A DNA stretch of 64,000 nt from Rhabditophanes sp. KR3021 (Eukaryota; Nematoda; Chromadorea; Rhabditida; Alloionematidae). A program made the position numbers and the translations under genes. The DNA lies in assembly GCA_963281155.1 (NCBI GenBank), contig CAUJLY010000001.1, positions 8,556,001 through 8,620,000 of the forward strand. Direction: 5' to 3'. The notes below the pieces were generated by a model that made no database searches, was not told the origin of the DNA, and saw only the letters and a program-made list of their open reading frames with translations. Every line of letters starts with the position of its first letter. The first letter of the stretch is position 1. This document shows, piece after piece, positions 26,013 through 37,371 of the stretch.

Positions 26013-26089
26013 CTACTATATAAGTGCCATTACCTTCGCGTTTACTCATTTTTGTGGGTGACTTAACCACTGCAATTCAAAAGGTAAAG

Positions 26090-27034
26090 ATGGAAACTCT
26101 TAAATCTAAGACTAACCCAATGGGCATTTCCGGAAACTATGTTTCGTCCCTCAGGTAAATTTGTGACCTGTTGAAATTTTAATCATCCTTTTTAAACTTA
26201 GGCGACCTGGAATGAAAGACTTTGAAATTGGGCGACCTGTAGGCAGGGGATCATTTGGTCAAGTTTACCTTGCTCGTACGCGTCTTGAAAAGTACCCAAT
26301 GGTCCTCAAATGCTTATCTATAAAGCAGCTTGTGGAATGGGGAATGCTGACACAACTTCGGCGCGAGATTGATATTCATGCAACACTTAACCATCCACAG
26401 ATTATTAAGTTGTATGCATGGTTTGATGACGTCGACAAAATCGTTCTGGCCTTGGAATGGGCGTTTGTTGGGGACATGTTCCACTCACTTCGCAAGGAAG
26501 GGAAGTTTAGTGAGGTGAAGAGTTCTGTGGTAAGTTTATGTGTTGTAGATTTGTTAATTTAGTTTGTTCTAGTACCTTCGCCAGGTGGTTTCTGCTTTGG
26601 ATTATTGCCATGGGTTGAATGTTACTCACCGTGACATAAAGCCAGAGAATGTGATGATCTTTAGTGATTGGGAGTGCAAAATCGGGGATTTTGGTTGGTC
26701 TAAGCTTAATACACAGAAGCTCAATTCCACTATGTGCGGAACTATGGAGTACATGGCTCTGGAATTAGTTGAGAATACCGGGCTATATGACAAAACTGTT
26801 GATAACTGGGCTTGTGGAATTCTCCTCTACGAGATGCTTCACGGTGAATCTCCCTTTGTGCCAGCAGGAACTGACGAGGAGAGAAGGAACTTCCAACAGT
26901 TAATATATAAACTTTCTACAAATATCACTTACGACGCTGTAAAAGTGATCCGAGGATTGCTTGTTCATAAACCAGGGGAACGCATGGATTTAAAAGCAAT
27001 ACTGGAGGAGCCTTTTATTACTAAACACATCTAA
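26090..27034 (+). CDS. Aurora-family serine/threonine kinase, short and divergent
   Basis: Exons 26090-26154, 26202-26529 and 26573-27034 give 284 aa, essentially a bare kinase domain. Aurora kinases phosphorylate histone H3 and centromere/spindle substrates in mitosis and meiosis. Seen motifs: glycine loop GRGSFGQVYLAR, the ATP lysine in MVLK, C-helix Glu in LRREIDIH, catalytic HRDIKPEN, DFGWSK (DFGWS is the Aurora signature), and a T-loop STMCGTMEYM with the activating Thr. The usual PPE of the APE motif reads ALE. VDNWACGILLYEML and a normal C-lobe follow. The N-terminal tail is only about 25 residues, shorter than Aurora B. Intron 2 was placed so that SSV joins YLRQVVSALDYCH. This could be the Aurora B/AIR-2 orthologue or a lineage-specific paralogue. 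Confidence 0.9.
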
Positions 27035-27348
27035 ATGTAACATATAATGCCTTTTAATTTGAAACTTTTAAAAATAAATTATATTTTTAACTCTTATTCG
27101 TATTTTTTGTTAATCATTTGCTGTTTTGTAAACTAACAACTTTCTAGCCGCTTACAGTTTTGTCTAGCAGGTTGTTGTAATTTAGATTAAATAATGCAAT
27201 GTTCTCTTGGCGGGATTCTATACCGAAAAACACACTAAATAAGTTTATTCCTTTCGAACACATTTTTAGCAAGCAAAAGTTGAATTTGAACAATATAAGA
27301 ATATAGACAAAATTAGGATTTAGACAAAATAACATTTTATTGGAAAAT

Positions 27349-27440
27349 ATCATAATTATCTTGTTTTATGACCCTTTAACATGTTTACTATTGCAATATC
27401 ATATTAATAACTATATTATCCTCAAGCCTTTTCTAATATA
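27349..27440. repeat. Dispersed direct repeat, copy 2
   Basis: Partner of the copy at 24790-24880, in the same orientation, starting ATATCATAATTATCTTG. It sits between the kinase stop codon and the receptor gene on the other strand. Confidence 0.7.
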
Positions 27441-27625
27441 AAATCCATCTATATAGCTTGGATCTAGATTAAAGTAAATCATTTTGTGATTAAATGTATG
27501 AAGACATTTCCATTTTATACTTATGAATTGTTTATTAAAATGCGCAAAGGAGTGATAATATTATTCGAGACATTAATATAAACTATTTTAAACCTTTTTG
27601 ATGGACTTAATAAGAATAATGTATT

Positions 27626-28624
27626 TTAAGTTCTTCCATTTTCCACACTAAGTGCTGGGATTACCTTACTGCTAAAGATATTCTTAACAAAGACTAGCTT
27701 GAAATCATTAATAATGTGTTTTCGGATGGTCCGATTAAAGCTTAAATAGGTAAAAGCCCCAGTAGAACTGCTAATAATCCATGCGAAATGGCCAATTACA
27801 ATAAATGCTTGGTTAATTATAACAAATTGTTGCAAAATATATATGGCTGTGACAATAAAAGTAACAAAACACAGTAAAGACGATTGAATAAGAAAGCTAG
27901 TTTGCATTTTGGTCAATCTGGCCGAATTTGTATTGGATTTGTGCATCATCATTATACAAAATAAACCATACAATATGGGCAAAGTTACAAACAGAATTAT
28001 ATTGTTGATGATTGATCCCCAATTTTCATAGTGATTTCTGAATGGCACTTCCAAATTATCTATTCCTACAAAAGGATCGAAAAATACGGTTTGTCGTTTT
28101 GAGGTAAATAGCATTGGAGGAGTAAAAAATCCCAAGAATATAGCATATGCTGCGGCAATTGCAATCCACAAATATATTTTATTGCCTTTAAAAAGGCAAT
28201 TTGACCATTTAGCGTTAAAAGCATCTAGGCATCTATTTAGAGCCAGTACAACTCCCAGTACTGAATTTGCTGCCCACGCAGCTTCTGAAATGAGAGCCAT
28301 AGCATAGATCGTAATAGGATCAGTGCAATAAAAGGATCCTCTGATTTGCCAATATCCGCACAATATCGAACTACACCAAAGGGAAATAGTATCAGCTATT
28401 GTAATGGATATTATCAGTTTATAAACATTGTTTTTCCGAATTTCTTTCTTTGTCAATACTGTTAAAATAGGGACATAAAGAAGTAAACCCACAACTCCGA
28501 ATATTAGATAGAATGATCCCAAGATTACATTTGGAACTCTTTTATCTTGCCATTGCTGATTAGTCAGAGCATCGCAAGAATAATATTTTTTTATATAATT
28601 CGGCATTAAATTAAACTCAACCAT
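27626..28624 (-). CDS. Serpentine chemoreceptor, Srt class 7TM GPCR
   Basis: A single exon of 332 aa with seven hydrophobic segments (about residues 33-55, 70-90, 105-128, 150-172, 205-228, 245-268 and 275-295). The family signature near the N-terminus (YYSCDALTNQQW then GSFYLIFGVVGLLLY) matches nematode Srt receptors, as does LALNRCLDAFN after TM3, in the position of the DRY motif, and FFTPPMLF...FFDPFVGI around TM4. Srt receptors are plasma-membrane chemosensory proteins of nematode sensory neurons and are specific to the phylum, so this gene is the clearest taxonomic marker in the window. The frame is intact, with no sign of decay. The ligand cannot be inferred. Confidence 0.92.
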   Translation of the reverse strand: MVEFNLMPNYIKKYYSCDALTNQQWQDKRVPNVILGSFYLIFGVVGLLLYVPILTVLTKKEIRKNNVYKLIISITIADTISLWCSSILCGYWQIRGSFYCTDPITIYAMALISEAAWAANSVLGVVLALNRCLDAFNAKWSNCLFKGNKIYLWIAIAAAYAIFLGFFTPPMLFTSKRQTVFFDPFVGIDNLEVPFRNHYENWGSIINNIILFVTLPILYGLFCIMMMHKSNTNSARLTKMQTSFLIQSSLLCFVTFIVTAIYILQQFVIINQAFIVIGHFAWIISSSTGAFTYLSFNRTIRKHIINDFKLVFVKNIFSSKVIPALSVENGRT

Positions 28625-29973
28625 TTTTTATTTAAAAATGAAAATTATAATCCAGATTTTGATAGCTCTTGCCTAAGTATTTCCTGTTTCAAGTTTTTAT
28701 CTTCACATGGGAACTGGGACTATTCTCAGTTTAGTTTAGTTACTTTTGCTTTCGTATATTACTTTTTCTATTACTATCTCAACGTTTTTATTAAACTTCC
28801 TCGGAATCGGACCAAACTACAACATTGTTTCTACATAAGTCCGATACGTTCAAGAATCATGTGGCATCAAAATTATTGGGAAATTCACACCACGCATAGG
28901 AGGTACTTATAATATGAATGATAAACGATTAAATCCAAGTACTTATATCGGAAAAAACAATTTATAAAGCACAAAATATTCGTTTTTTGTTTCTAAAATT
29001 GTAATTCATGAAAATGAGGAAGAAAAACTTTTTAATATACTAAAATTAAAAAAGACATCTTTGAACAATTCATTGTAGCTAATACTTTAAACAATTGATG
29101 ACGTAAATAAATACATACTTTGCTTGTTTATGATTAAAGAGATGACTTTTGAAATTATCAAATTTAGTAAAAGTTAATCAGTTGATTTGTAATACAACTT
29201 TAAACTCAGAAAAGTTTATTAACAGTTGCATTATTTTAAAATTGCCTTGATAACTTTTTGTATTTTTAATTATTTAAAAGACACAATCCGATGTTGAAGT
29301 GCACTTATTTCCCACGGTCTTTTATAAAGCTTGCATAATAAATACTTTTGGTAGTTCCAAGAATTATGAGATTCTAATTTAATAAATGACATATTTATAG
29401 CACCAACATCCGATTTTACCTACAAACTGTTTAAACAAAAAATGAACTTATTATATGAAAGTCAACTTTTGGCTTTTATTTATAGAGCATCCAATTATTA
29501 TCTGTGTTGAATAATGCCCTCTTAATGTTATCGTATTAGGTACATGGTTTAATGAAAAGTCAATAAAGGATCATACAAATATAGGTTTATGTCACCCATT
29601 TTTATTAATCAACATAATATAATGACTGACCAAAACATTTTGTTTAACGTGTGGCTCTACTCTTTGTACGTTAACAATCATTTTACCAAATGTTTAATTT
29701 TTTTGAGAGAACGTCTATATTTTTATATTCAAACAATAGTCTTTGTTATGTCAAAAGTTTATATTGGCACTTTTAAAATGTATATAGAATATACATTGAC
29801 GTGACAGAGAAAGACATACTAAATCATGGTGATATTGTCTCCCAACATTATCTAAAAATTTCCCTAGTTAGATGAAATTGGGTAATTTTATTTACAAGCA
29901 TATCTTTCGACGTTAATAAAACTTTACATTTGCATTGATTTACCTATTTCAAAGTATTTTTAATTCTCATTTA
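28625..29973. promoter_or_regulatory. Divergent intergenic region between the Srt gene and thymidylate synthase
   Basis: The two genes point away from each other, so both promoters lie within these 1.35 kb. The sequence is AT-rich with no recognisable element or coding segment; the 71-codon frame at 29589-29804 has no supporting features. Confidence 0.45.
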
Positions 29974-30909
29974 ATGTCAGGAATGGTCGACCCAAATTTG
30001 GATGAATTAAAATACTTGGACCTCGTAAGAGAGGTTATTGAAAAAGGAAAAGTAAAAGGTGATCGCACAGGAACAGGTACCTTAGGTATATCTGGAGCTT
30101 ATCACAAATACAATCTCCGTGATGGTAACTTTTAAATTTATCTTTAACATATCTTGATATTTGGTGGTTTAGGTACAATGCCGCTACTGACAACTAAACG
30201 AACTGCATGGACTCTTATTATGAAGGAATTGTTGTGGTTTATCTCCGGAAACACCGATTCCAAGGTGTTATCAGCTAATGGGGTCAAAATTTGGGATGCA
30301 AATGGTTCTAGAGCGTTCTTGGATAATCTAGGATTCACGGAAAGGGAAGAAGGAGACCTTGGGCCTGTATACGGCTTTCAATGGCGCCATTTTGGAGCTG
30401 TATACAAAGATTGCAAAACTGACTACACTGGGCAGGGTGTTGACCAGTTAGCACAAGTTATTGATCAAATCAAAAATGATCCCAACAACCGCAGAATTGT
30501 CCTCTCCGCATGGAATGCTGCTGACATCGATAAAATGGCCCTTCCACCGTGTCACGCCTTTGTGGTATTCGATGTTTTGGATGGGGAGTTAAACTGCCAT
30601 TTGACTCAACGTAGTGGTGATATAGGTCTAGGGGTTCCTTTCAACATTGCTTCTTATGCACTCCTAACCCACATGATCGCCAAAGTGTGCGGCTTGAAGA
30701 CGGGAGATTTTTGCCACAACATTTGCAATGCTCACATCTACACAAATCACGTAGATGCATTGAAAAAACAACTTGACAGAAAGCCATTCCCATTCCCAAC
30801 CGTCAAGTTTGTTGGAGACATCAAATGTATTGACGATTTTACGTGTGACAACATAGTTCTCGAAAATTATCAATGTCATCCAGGAATCAAAATGGATATG
30901 GCTGTTTAA
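29974..30909 (+). CDS. TYMS: Thymidylate synthase
   Basis: Exons 29974-30124 and 30173-30909 give 295 aa, the usual size for a monofunctional animal enzyme. It converts dUMP to dTMP with methylene-tetrahydrofolate. Motifs: YLDLVREVI (N-terminal), GDRTGTGTL (phosphate-binding Arg loop), PLLTTKR, EEGDLGPVYGFQWRHFGA, the active-site cysteine in ALPPCHAF, the QRSGDIGLGVPFNIASYALL block, HIYTNHVDALKKQL, and the C-terminal KMDMAV that closes over the active site. The 48-nt intron splits the Gly codon of RDG/TMPLLTT. A second in-frame ATG is at 29983; I chose the first. No dihydrofolate reductase fusion is present. Confidence 0.97.
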
Positions 30910-33900
30910 ATTGGCTTTTATAATTTGGTGTTTTTGCTAAATAAACTTTTCATCTTAAACAATTTCTTTGTTATTAATTCCAAAATTGCGTAAATAAGTG
31001 AGTAAGCCTGAAACAATATGTTTGTAAATTATTGTAGTGCCTCCTACAGTTAAAAGATATCAAAAATCTTTTTGATGTCCTAGGCACTATGATAGCTTCT
31101 CTTTCGAACTAATAACTGGAATTTCGGAACAAATATTGGGTATTGAGATCCTTGACTTTTTCCATATTTCATCTGGGAACGTGTCTTGATTTTAATTTTT
31201 GAAAAAACAATTGCATGAATTTGTAGAGCTAAAAAACAGAGTTTAATGACATAAACCAGAATCCAATAGCTCAAATGACCATCTTAAAGAGACATCCATT
31301 AATGTAGGACCCCACAACGTAAAAAATATTATCTTTTGTGCAATGAGTTTAAGATAGTCAAAAAATGTTTGCACTCATCAAAACAAAGACACATTAAAGA
31401 AGGATAGTCCGCCGACAAGACAATTATAAAAGAGAAAAAGTTTCTAAAAATGCAATCCGCATCTGGTGGTATTATTTAATTGAAGCGAAAAGATTGCCGA
31501 CAATTTTTGGTTGAAATGTGTGTATTTATGAAGATTGTTTAAATTATAGTGAATATACGAAAAGTTGTATATTCTATATTTAGAATTTGAATATTATTTA
31601 TGTATATTTTGCTTGAATTATTGTAATTATGGTATGTGATATTTTATTATCATGTCATTTATCTAGGATCCAATCACGATCTGAAACTCAGGGAATGTCC
31701 TTTCGTCTAAACAATAAAAGACTTAGTAAAGCTTTTCCGAACTTGAAATATCTAATGTTAAATACAAGTTCAATTACATAAAATGATGAAAGTTACTTTA
31801 TGCCCTTCAAACAATTAGAAATACTATATTTAGACTGTGTTGGAAAGAAACAATTTAATTTTATCCCAAATTGAAGTCTTTTTTGGAATTTTGTATTTCT
31901 ATAGATAAGCAAGGAATTATTACGCTCATATTAACAAATTAAAAAGAACCTAAATTAAATAAACGTGGTGAAAAAGATTTGAGACACCATAAAGATGAAA
32001 GTTCTATTTCAGAATATCTTTATATATCAAACTCGACAAAATATACAACAATTTCCTGCATCAAAAAATTTGCAATTTTACAAGCATTTTAAGTAAACCC
32101 ATTTAATTTCAAAATTATCAAATTTTTCGATATCTTTCTAATTTGTTTCAATACATCATCTTCCTATCCTACTACATTCTAGTTTAATTTGCAACTTTTT
32201 TAAACAAATGTGTTTCACACATACACATTCTTTCATCCCTCACAACCAACACATAGAGCAACAAAACTGGGAGTAATTTTAGAGTGTACTCTGATTCCGT
32301 AAATTATTATGTCTTTTAAGCTTTTGAAAAAATATTTTAAATTAGAGATTCTTTATGTTGGTAAGTTGTGCTTAATACAAAATATATCAAATCAAATAGA
32401 AGTAGAAGAAATTGATTAATCAAAAAAGTACATCTAACGTATAAAAAATGTAACTTCAAAATATTTAAATGTAACCAAATATTACCAAAAAAAGTTTGTC
32501 ATAAATGTATGTACTTAAAACGCAATACATAATAACAGTTTGTGTTCATTGTTCGATGAACTTTTGATTCATCAAAATAGGAAAGCAGCACAAATTCATC
32601 CTTCCCAAATAAATGTTTATTTTTGATGAAAGAGTGAGAGCGCCTACTCACGTCATATCGCTTCTACCAAAATCATATCGAGTGTTCCTAGCTGTGTCTT
32701 GCCCACAAAAATCATAGTACACACGTTAAAAAACCATATACATCTAATGCGTCTCTAAATGCTTTTGATTCAGCACGTGTGTCACTTTCGCAATCTAATT
32801 TTTGGAGTTTAATTTAACAGGTGACTCCAGTTACTGTTTTGTTCCTCTTACCACTTATCAAACTTTATTAAACAACTATAAATTAGATCACAACTTATAA
32901 ATGTCAATTACACTTTATTTTAGTTGCTTCTAAAATGAGCTTTTCAATGTCATTTATCATGAAGATATTGTAATTACTTCCTTTTATAAGTCATATATCA
33001 TTAATTATAAAGAAAACATTTATGTTGCACTTTTTGCTTCACATAAACTATTTAATACTTTTATGTACACAAATAAATAAAATAGATGTTGTAGAAACCT
33101 TGCAGCAATCACAAGCTTTTAAAAAAGTAAGATTTTTGATTAACCAAGCATCCAACTCATGCCCATGAGAGTCTTTGAGAAGTGCAAAAATTATATTTTC
33201 TACTTAATTTTAATATTAATGTATACATAAGGGCATTTCCTTATTACCATAATTGTTAGCATTCTATATTTAACATTCGCACCATCCCCTACTTATTTAT
33301 TCTCGGTGGACTTTGAGGTTTTTTAGAATCCAGGTTTGTGACATCATCCTACAGCAAACATTTGTCTTTCTTTAAAGTTCCTACCCTTAAGCTCAATACA
33401 TCACATTCAGCTACAAAAAATCCCTTCCAAAGAATAATGTAAGTATTTATTTGGCAACAAAAATAAAGGACCCTAATTGTTAAAACAAACTAAATTCTTG
33501 TCATTTAAGCAGTTGTAAGTTACTTCCGTTTCTGTTAACACTTCAAATTATACATCTTTTTGAACCCTACCCAAAAATGACTATAGTCCATCTCCTTTAA
33601 ATCCCTACTGACTTAAAAATTATCTCGTTCAAGAAACATATGTTTATAAGGGATGTTTCAGATGAGAATAGAGACAAACCAAAAACTGAATTACTTTATC
33701 TCCTTCTTGCAATGCATCGTTACTTAAATATGAGGATATGCCTTTTGAAAATATAAAGAAGTGGATTGGGTGTGGAACTTTGGTGTGTACAAGGATGTTT
33801 CATAATTTAGATACTACATACTTTATGTTTAAGTCAGTCTAAAGAGTGCAAAATATTACATTCAAAAGCTATTTGTTTAGTCAATATGCCCTAGCCCTAC

Positions 33901-36900
33901 ATTTATTTTTTCTAGTATATAGAAACGTTTTTTGTGTGGATTTTGAAATGATGTGATAGGACTACTGATAGTTAAGTAACCTTTTTTAGTGTGCATTTTA
34001 AAATGATGTAATATAGGCCTTTTTTGGGCATAGATACATCAATGCGGCAGTCGGATAAAATATTGGTTTGATGGTTTACATATCTTTCTCCAATCAAATT
34101 AGTTCCATTTTGAAGATGTTTTTAAAAATTAAATTGGCTTTATATAAAGTGCAACTTAGATTTTTAAGACTTTCTTCTAGTTTGGGGTGGCTATTTTTTA
34201 AATAGCCTTAGATAAAAGGTTTCACTTGAATTTGTGTCGTACAATTTATTATCTTCAACATCAAATCATTTCCTTTAGTGTATAAAAACTTCTTAACACT
34301 TTTCCTTTCCATTAACTTTTTTATCACCACTAGAGTGCTTATCATTTTGAGCATCATTTGTGTGTGTGATTGGATTAAATTAAAAAGACGACCAAATATA
34401 AATTTGATGTGTTCACGACCCCCTTTTTTAATGCAAATTAATGACCAGAGGAGTGCAAATGCTTTATTTGTGTTAGTATGTGACGTTGTATGTTCAAACA
34501 ATATATATTTGTTTCTACATATTTATTTAATTTTTCTGCAACTTAAGCACAATATTTATATATTTGTTACCTATTTTTTAAGGACTCATGCATATACATT
34601 TCAGTTAGCTACTTCATTAAGTTTCCTTTAATTGCCTTTACCTAGTGAGCGGTTTATGAGGTACTCAATTTTTTAATCTTATTAAACTTGTCGCAATTTA
34701 ATTTTCATATAAATTTTTTCTCCAAAATAAAAACATTTAATTTGCTGATATTTGAGAAAACTTTATACTACCAATCAGACAAGTAAAAGTTGACGTTTTA
34801 TCATAAATTTTTTCATTTATCAATGTGTAATACTCTATATTTTATCAAAAACGTCCATCCTTAATCATCAAATCATTCCCGGTCATCTTTTGCCTTGTTT
34901 CATATTGCATTTCTCTATTTTCCAAAAAATTAATCTCAAGCCAAGCTAGATTATTATTAAAGATTACATACAAACCAACCCTTATACGACCCACGACACA
35001 GGGTTGAATGTTTTTTGTTGTGTACTTTGTGTATGTCCTTTCTTTGATAATTTTTATATACAAGTATTTGGGTAGTTGTGACATTTTTGAGGTTTGTAAA
35101 ATGAGAAAGAGTATATAATTGAATTTATATTGACAAAATTACATTCAATGCTTTTTACTTCATTCAAATTTGAGTTATTTTTTGATGTTTCATTCCAGTT
35201 TCAGTTATACTTTGCTCAAGGTAGGCGCGTACCCAATTTTTGATAATCATTACACTGTATCAGTTAATATTGGTTGTAGTTAGTTATCATTAAGTAATTT
35301 GATGACAATCCTATCAACAAGGGGACTAAAAATTTGTATGTATATCAGGAGATCTTCTTTTGTGTGTGTCTTTTTAAATTTGTCGCGACCATTATGCACC
35401 ACCAAATGATATCTCATAAGAAAAAGGAGAAAAGTTGCGACAACGACTATTAGGTTGGAGGTGACCTACTACTAACTTATTATTAACTTAAACGAAGATA
35501 TACTTATTATATTTTTATGTGTTTGCAAGTACCTCTTAATTCGTTTAAACTTCACTAACTTTGCTGATCTATAAAATGCCATACCTCGCTAAGCAATTGT
35601 ATTATTATTACATACAAACGTTTAACGTGGTGGCGCTTCTGGTATATATTAATCAACAGACGTCAAGACATTCGAAAAGATTTGTTGATGGATCGGCCAA
35701 TTCTTGTTAATTTTGTTCATCAAATGTTACTAAATTGTACTTGTTAATCACTTTTTATTTGTACTGAAACATCCAATGAGGAAGTATTATATTTATGCAC
35801 ATTTTCTCATACATACGATTATTTATGATTATATTTACCAATAATCATTATGTGTCAATTAAGTGCTTATTTGTTTATTGATGCTTCTTGTACATATTTA
35901 TTTTTTTAATCACATGACCTGATCATACATAGTTTCAATGTTAATCAACTGCGGCAAGCCTACCAAATAAAGCGTATGTATTCATAATTCTTCTGTATGA
36001 CCAAAGTTTTGTAGATCGTCTAGTATAAGATGGTTGTGGTTGCTACACTTTTATTATCTATATTTACACCACAAAAATTAGAATACAAGAGGTGATTAGA
36101 GAAAGTTAACATTATTATACAAATTTGTTTTATCATATAAGATTTGCTCTAAAGATACTTATTTGATGGTTGCGCATCAAATATATTCATTCCAACAAGT
36201 GAATTTTACATTTATAACCCCTTATATTAATTCAATTAAATAGATGATTATGAGCTTTTGGTTCTTTGAACATATACACCGCTCTTTTCAACATACTAGG
36301 TATCTATTTAATTTTTGAATCTTTACTTTAAACACCAATTGGCAAAAAATACGTATTATATATTTAAATACGTAGGTAATTGTATTTAATTATCTATACA
36401 TACTGTAAACATTTGAAACGGACCACAGATCATATTTATTAACAGACTTTTTAAGATTGCAAATAGTCAAAAAAATGAAATGTAAATAAATCCTTTTGCG
36501 TCTTAATTAAAAGTGCTGGTTTTTACTTTTCTTATATTTTCGTCAATCTTTCTTAAATAATAAAGGAAATGTCATAAATTTTGATCCACGTTGATTAACC
36601 TCACAAATAAAATGTATTAGATATTAAAACTTCCTTAGATTAATTAAATTTGTATGTATAGACATTTGACAACAAATGCAGACTATTCATGGCGATACAG
36701 ATCATTATAATTTATCTGGTGATGAACAAACGCACAAACATCTAACACAACATTATTATACGTCTTCTCGAAACACATACAAACAGAAACTATCACATTA
36801 TTTATTTTCTTTATATTCAATCCACTTCCATTTTTCATTCAAACTTCTTTTCCCTGACAAAAATTAAATTTAGTAAGAGTAGTTTACTTAGACATTCACA

Positions 36901-37371
36901 AAATTCCAATTTTTTAACTACCCTACCTTTTTTTGATAGCGAGAGTTTGTTTAAGTTTATTTGTGTATCAAATATATGGATCAATATAATAAATACTGAT
37001 TGACAGAGATTGAATGTATTGCAACTTGTACTTGGTTTTTGATGTTATCATTCATCTATCTTTTTCCTTATAAATATTTACGACTAATTATATAACGCTT
37101 TTCATTAATTAATGTTCTGTTGATTGTATCGAGTAATATTTGTTACAAACCTTTTTTGTATTTTGTGTCAACGAAAAAGGTAACTACTTGTTATTTGTTT
37201 CTTATCATTAATTGACTTCTGCTGATCATTTGAAGCTATCGCCATCTAAATTAATGAAACCTTGACGCGTTTATATGCAACACAAACAAATGTAACGTCT
37301 TTCTAATTAATTCCAGACAGCCCAAGACACCTTATATTGGTAGCGAATTGTCTTTTTGTTACAACTATTTT
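30910..37371. other. 6.4-kb AT-rich intergenic region upstream of HIF-1
   Basis: Apart from an LRR relic near 31.7-31.9 kb I see no supported gene. Frames of 60-117 codons exist but are low-complexity Phe/Leu/Ile/Lys frames typical of AT-rich noncoding DNA. The 3' part probably contains the promoter and any 5' noncoding exons of the HIF-1 gene; an acceptor-like TAATTCCAG ends at about 37317, 55 bases before the chosen ATG. Confidence 0.5.
31700..31880 (+). pseudogene. Relic of a leucine-rich-repeat protein gene
   Basis: Two successive LRR-like segments can be read: SKAFPNLKYLMLNTSSIT (about 31725-31780) and MPFKQLEILYLDCVG (about 31800-31845). They lie in different frames, with stops between and after them. 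The spacing and xxLxxLxLxx pattern resemble nematode F-box/LRR proteins. No intact frame remains. Confidence 0.6.

Noticed and set aside
26530..26572. Aurora kinase truncated by a stop after exon 2
   Set aside because: The stop lies inside a normal short GT-AG intron; splicing restores the conserved YLRQVVSALDYCH sequence.
34208..35084. Minus-strand frames of 97 and 79 codons sharing a GNDLM-like string near their ends
   Set aside because: The shared string comes from a short common DNA word (ATCAAATCATT); the rest is unrelated and low-complexity.
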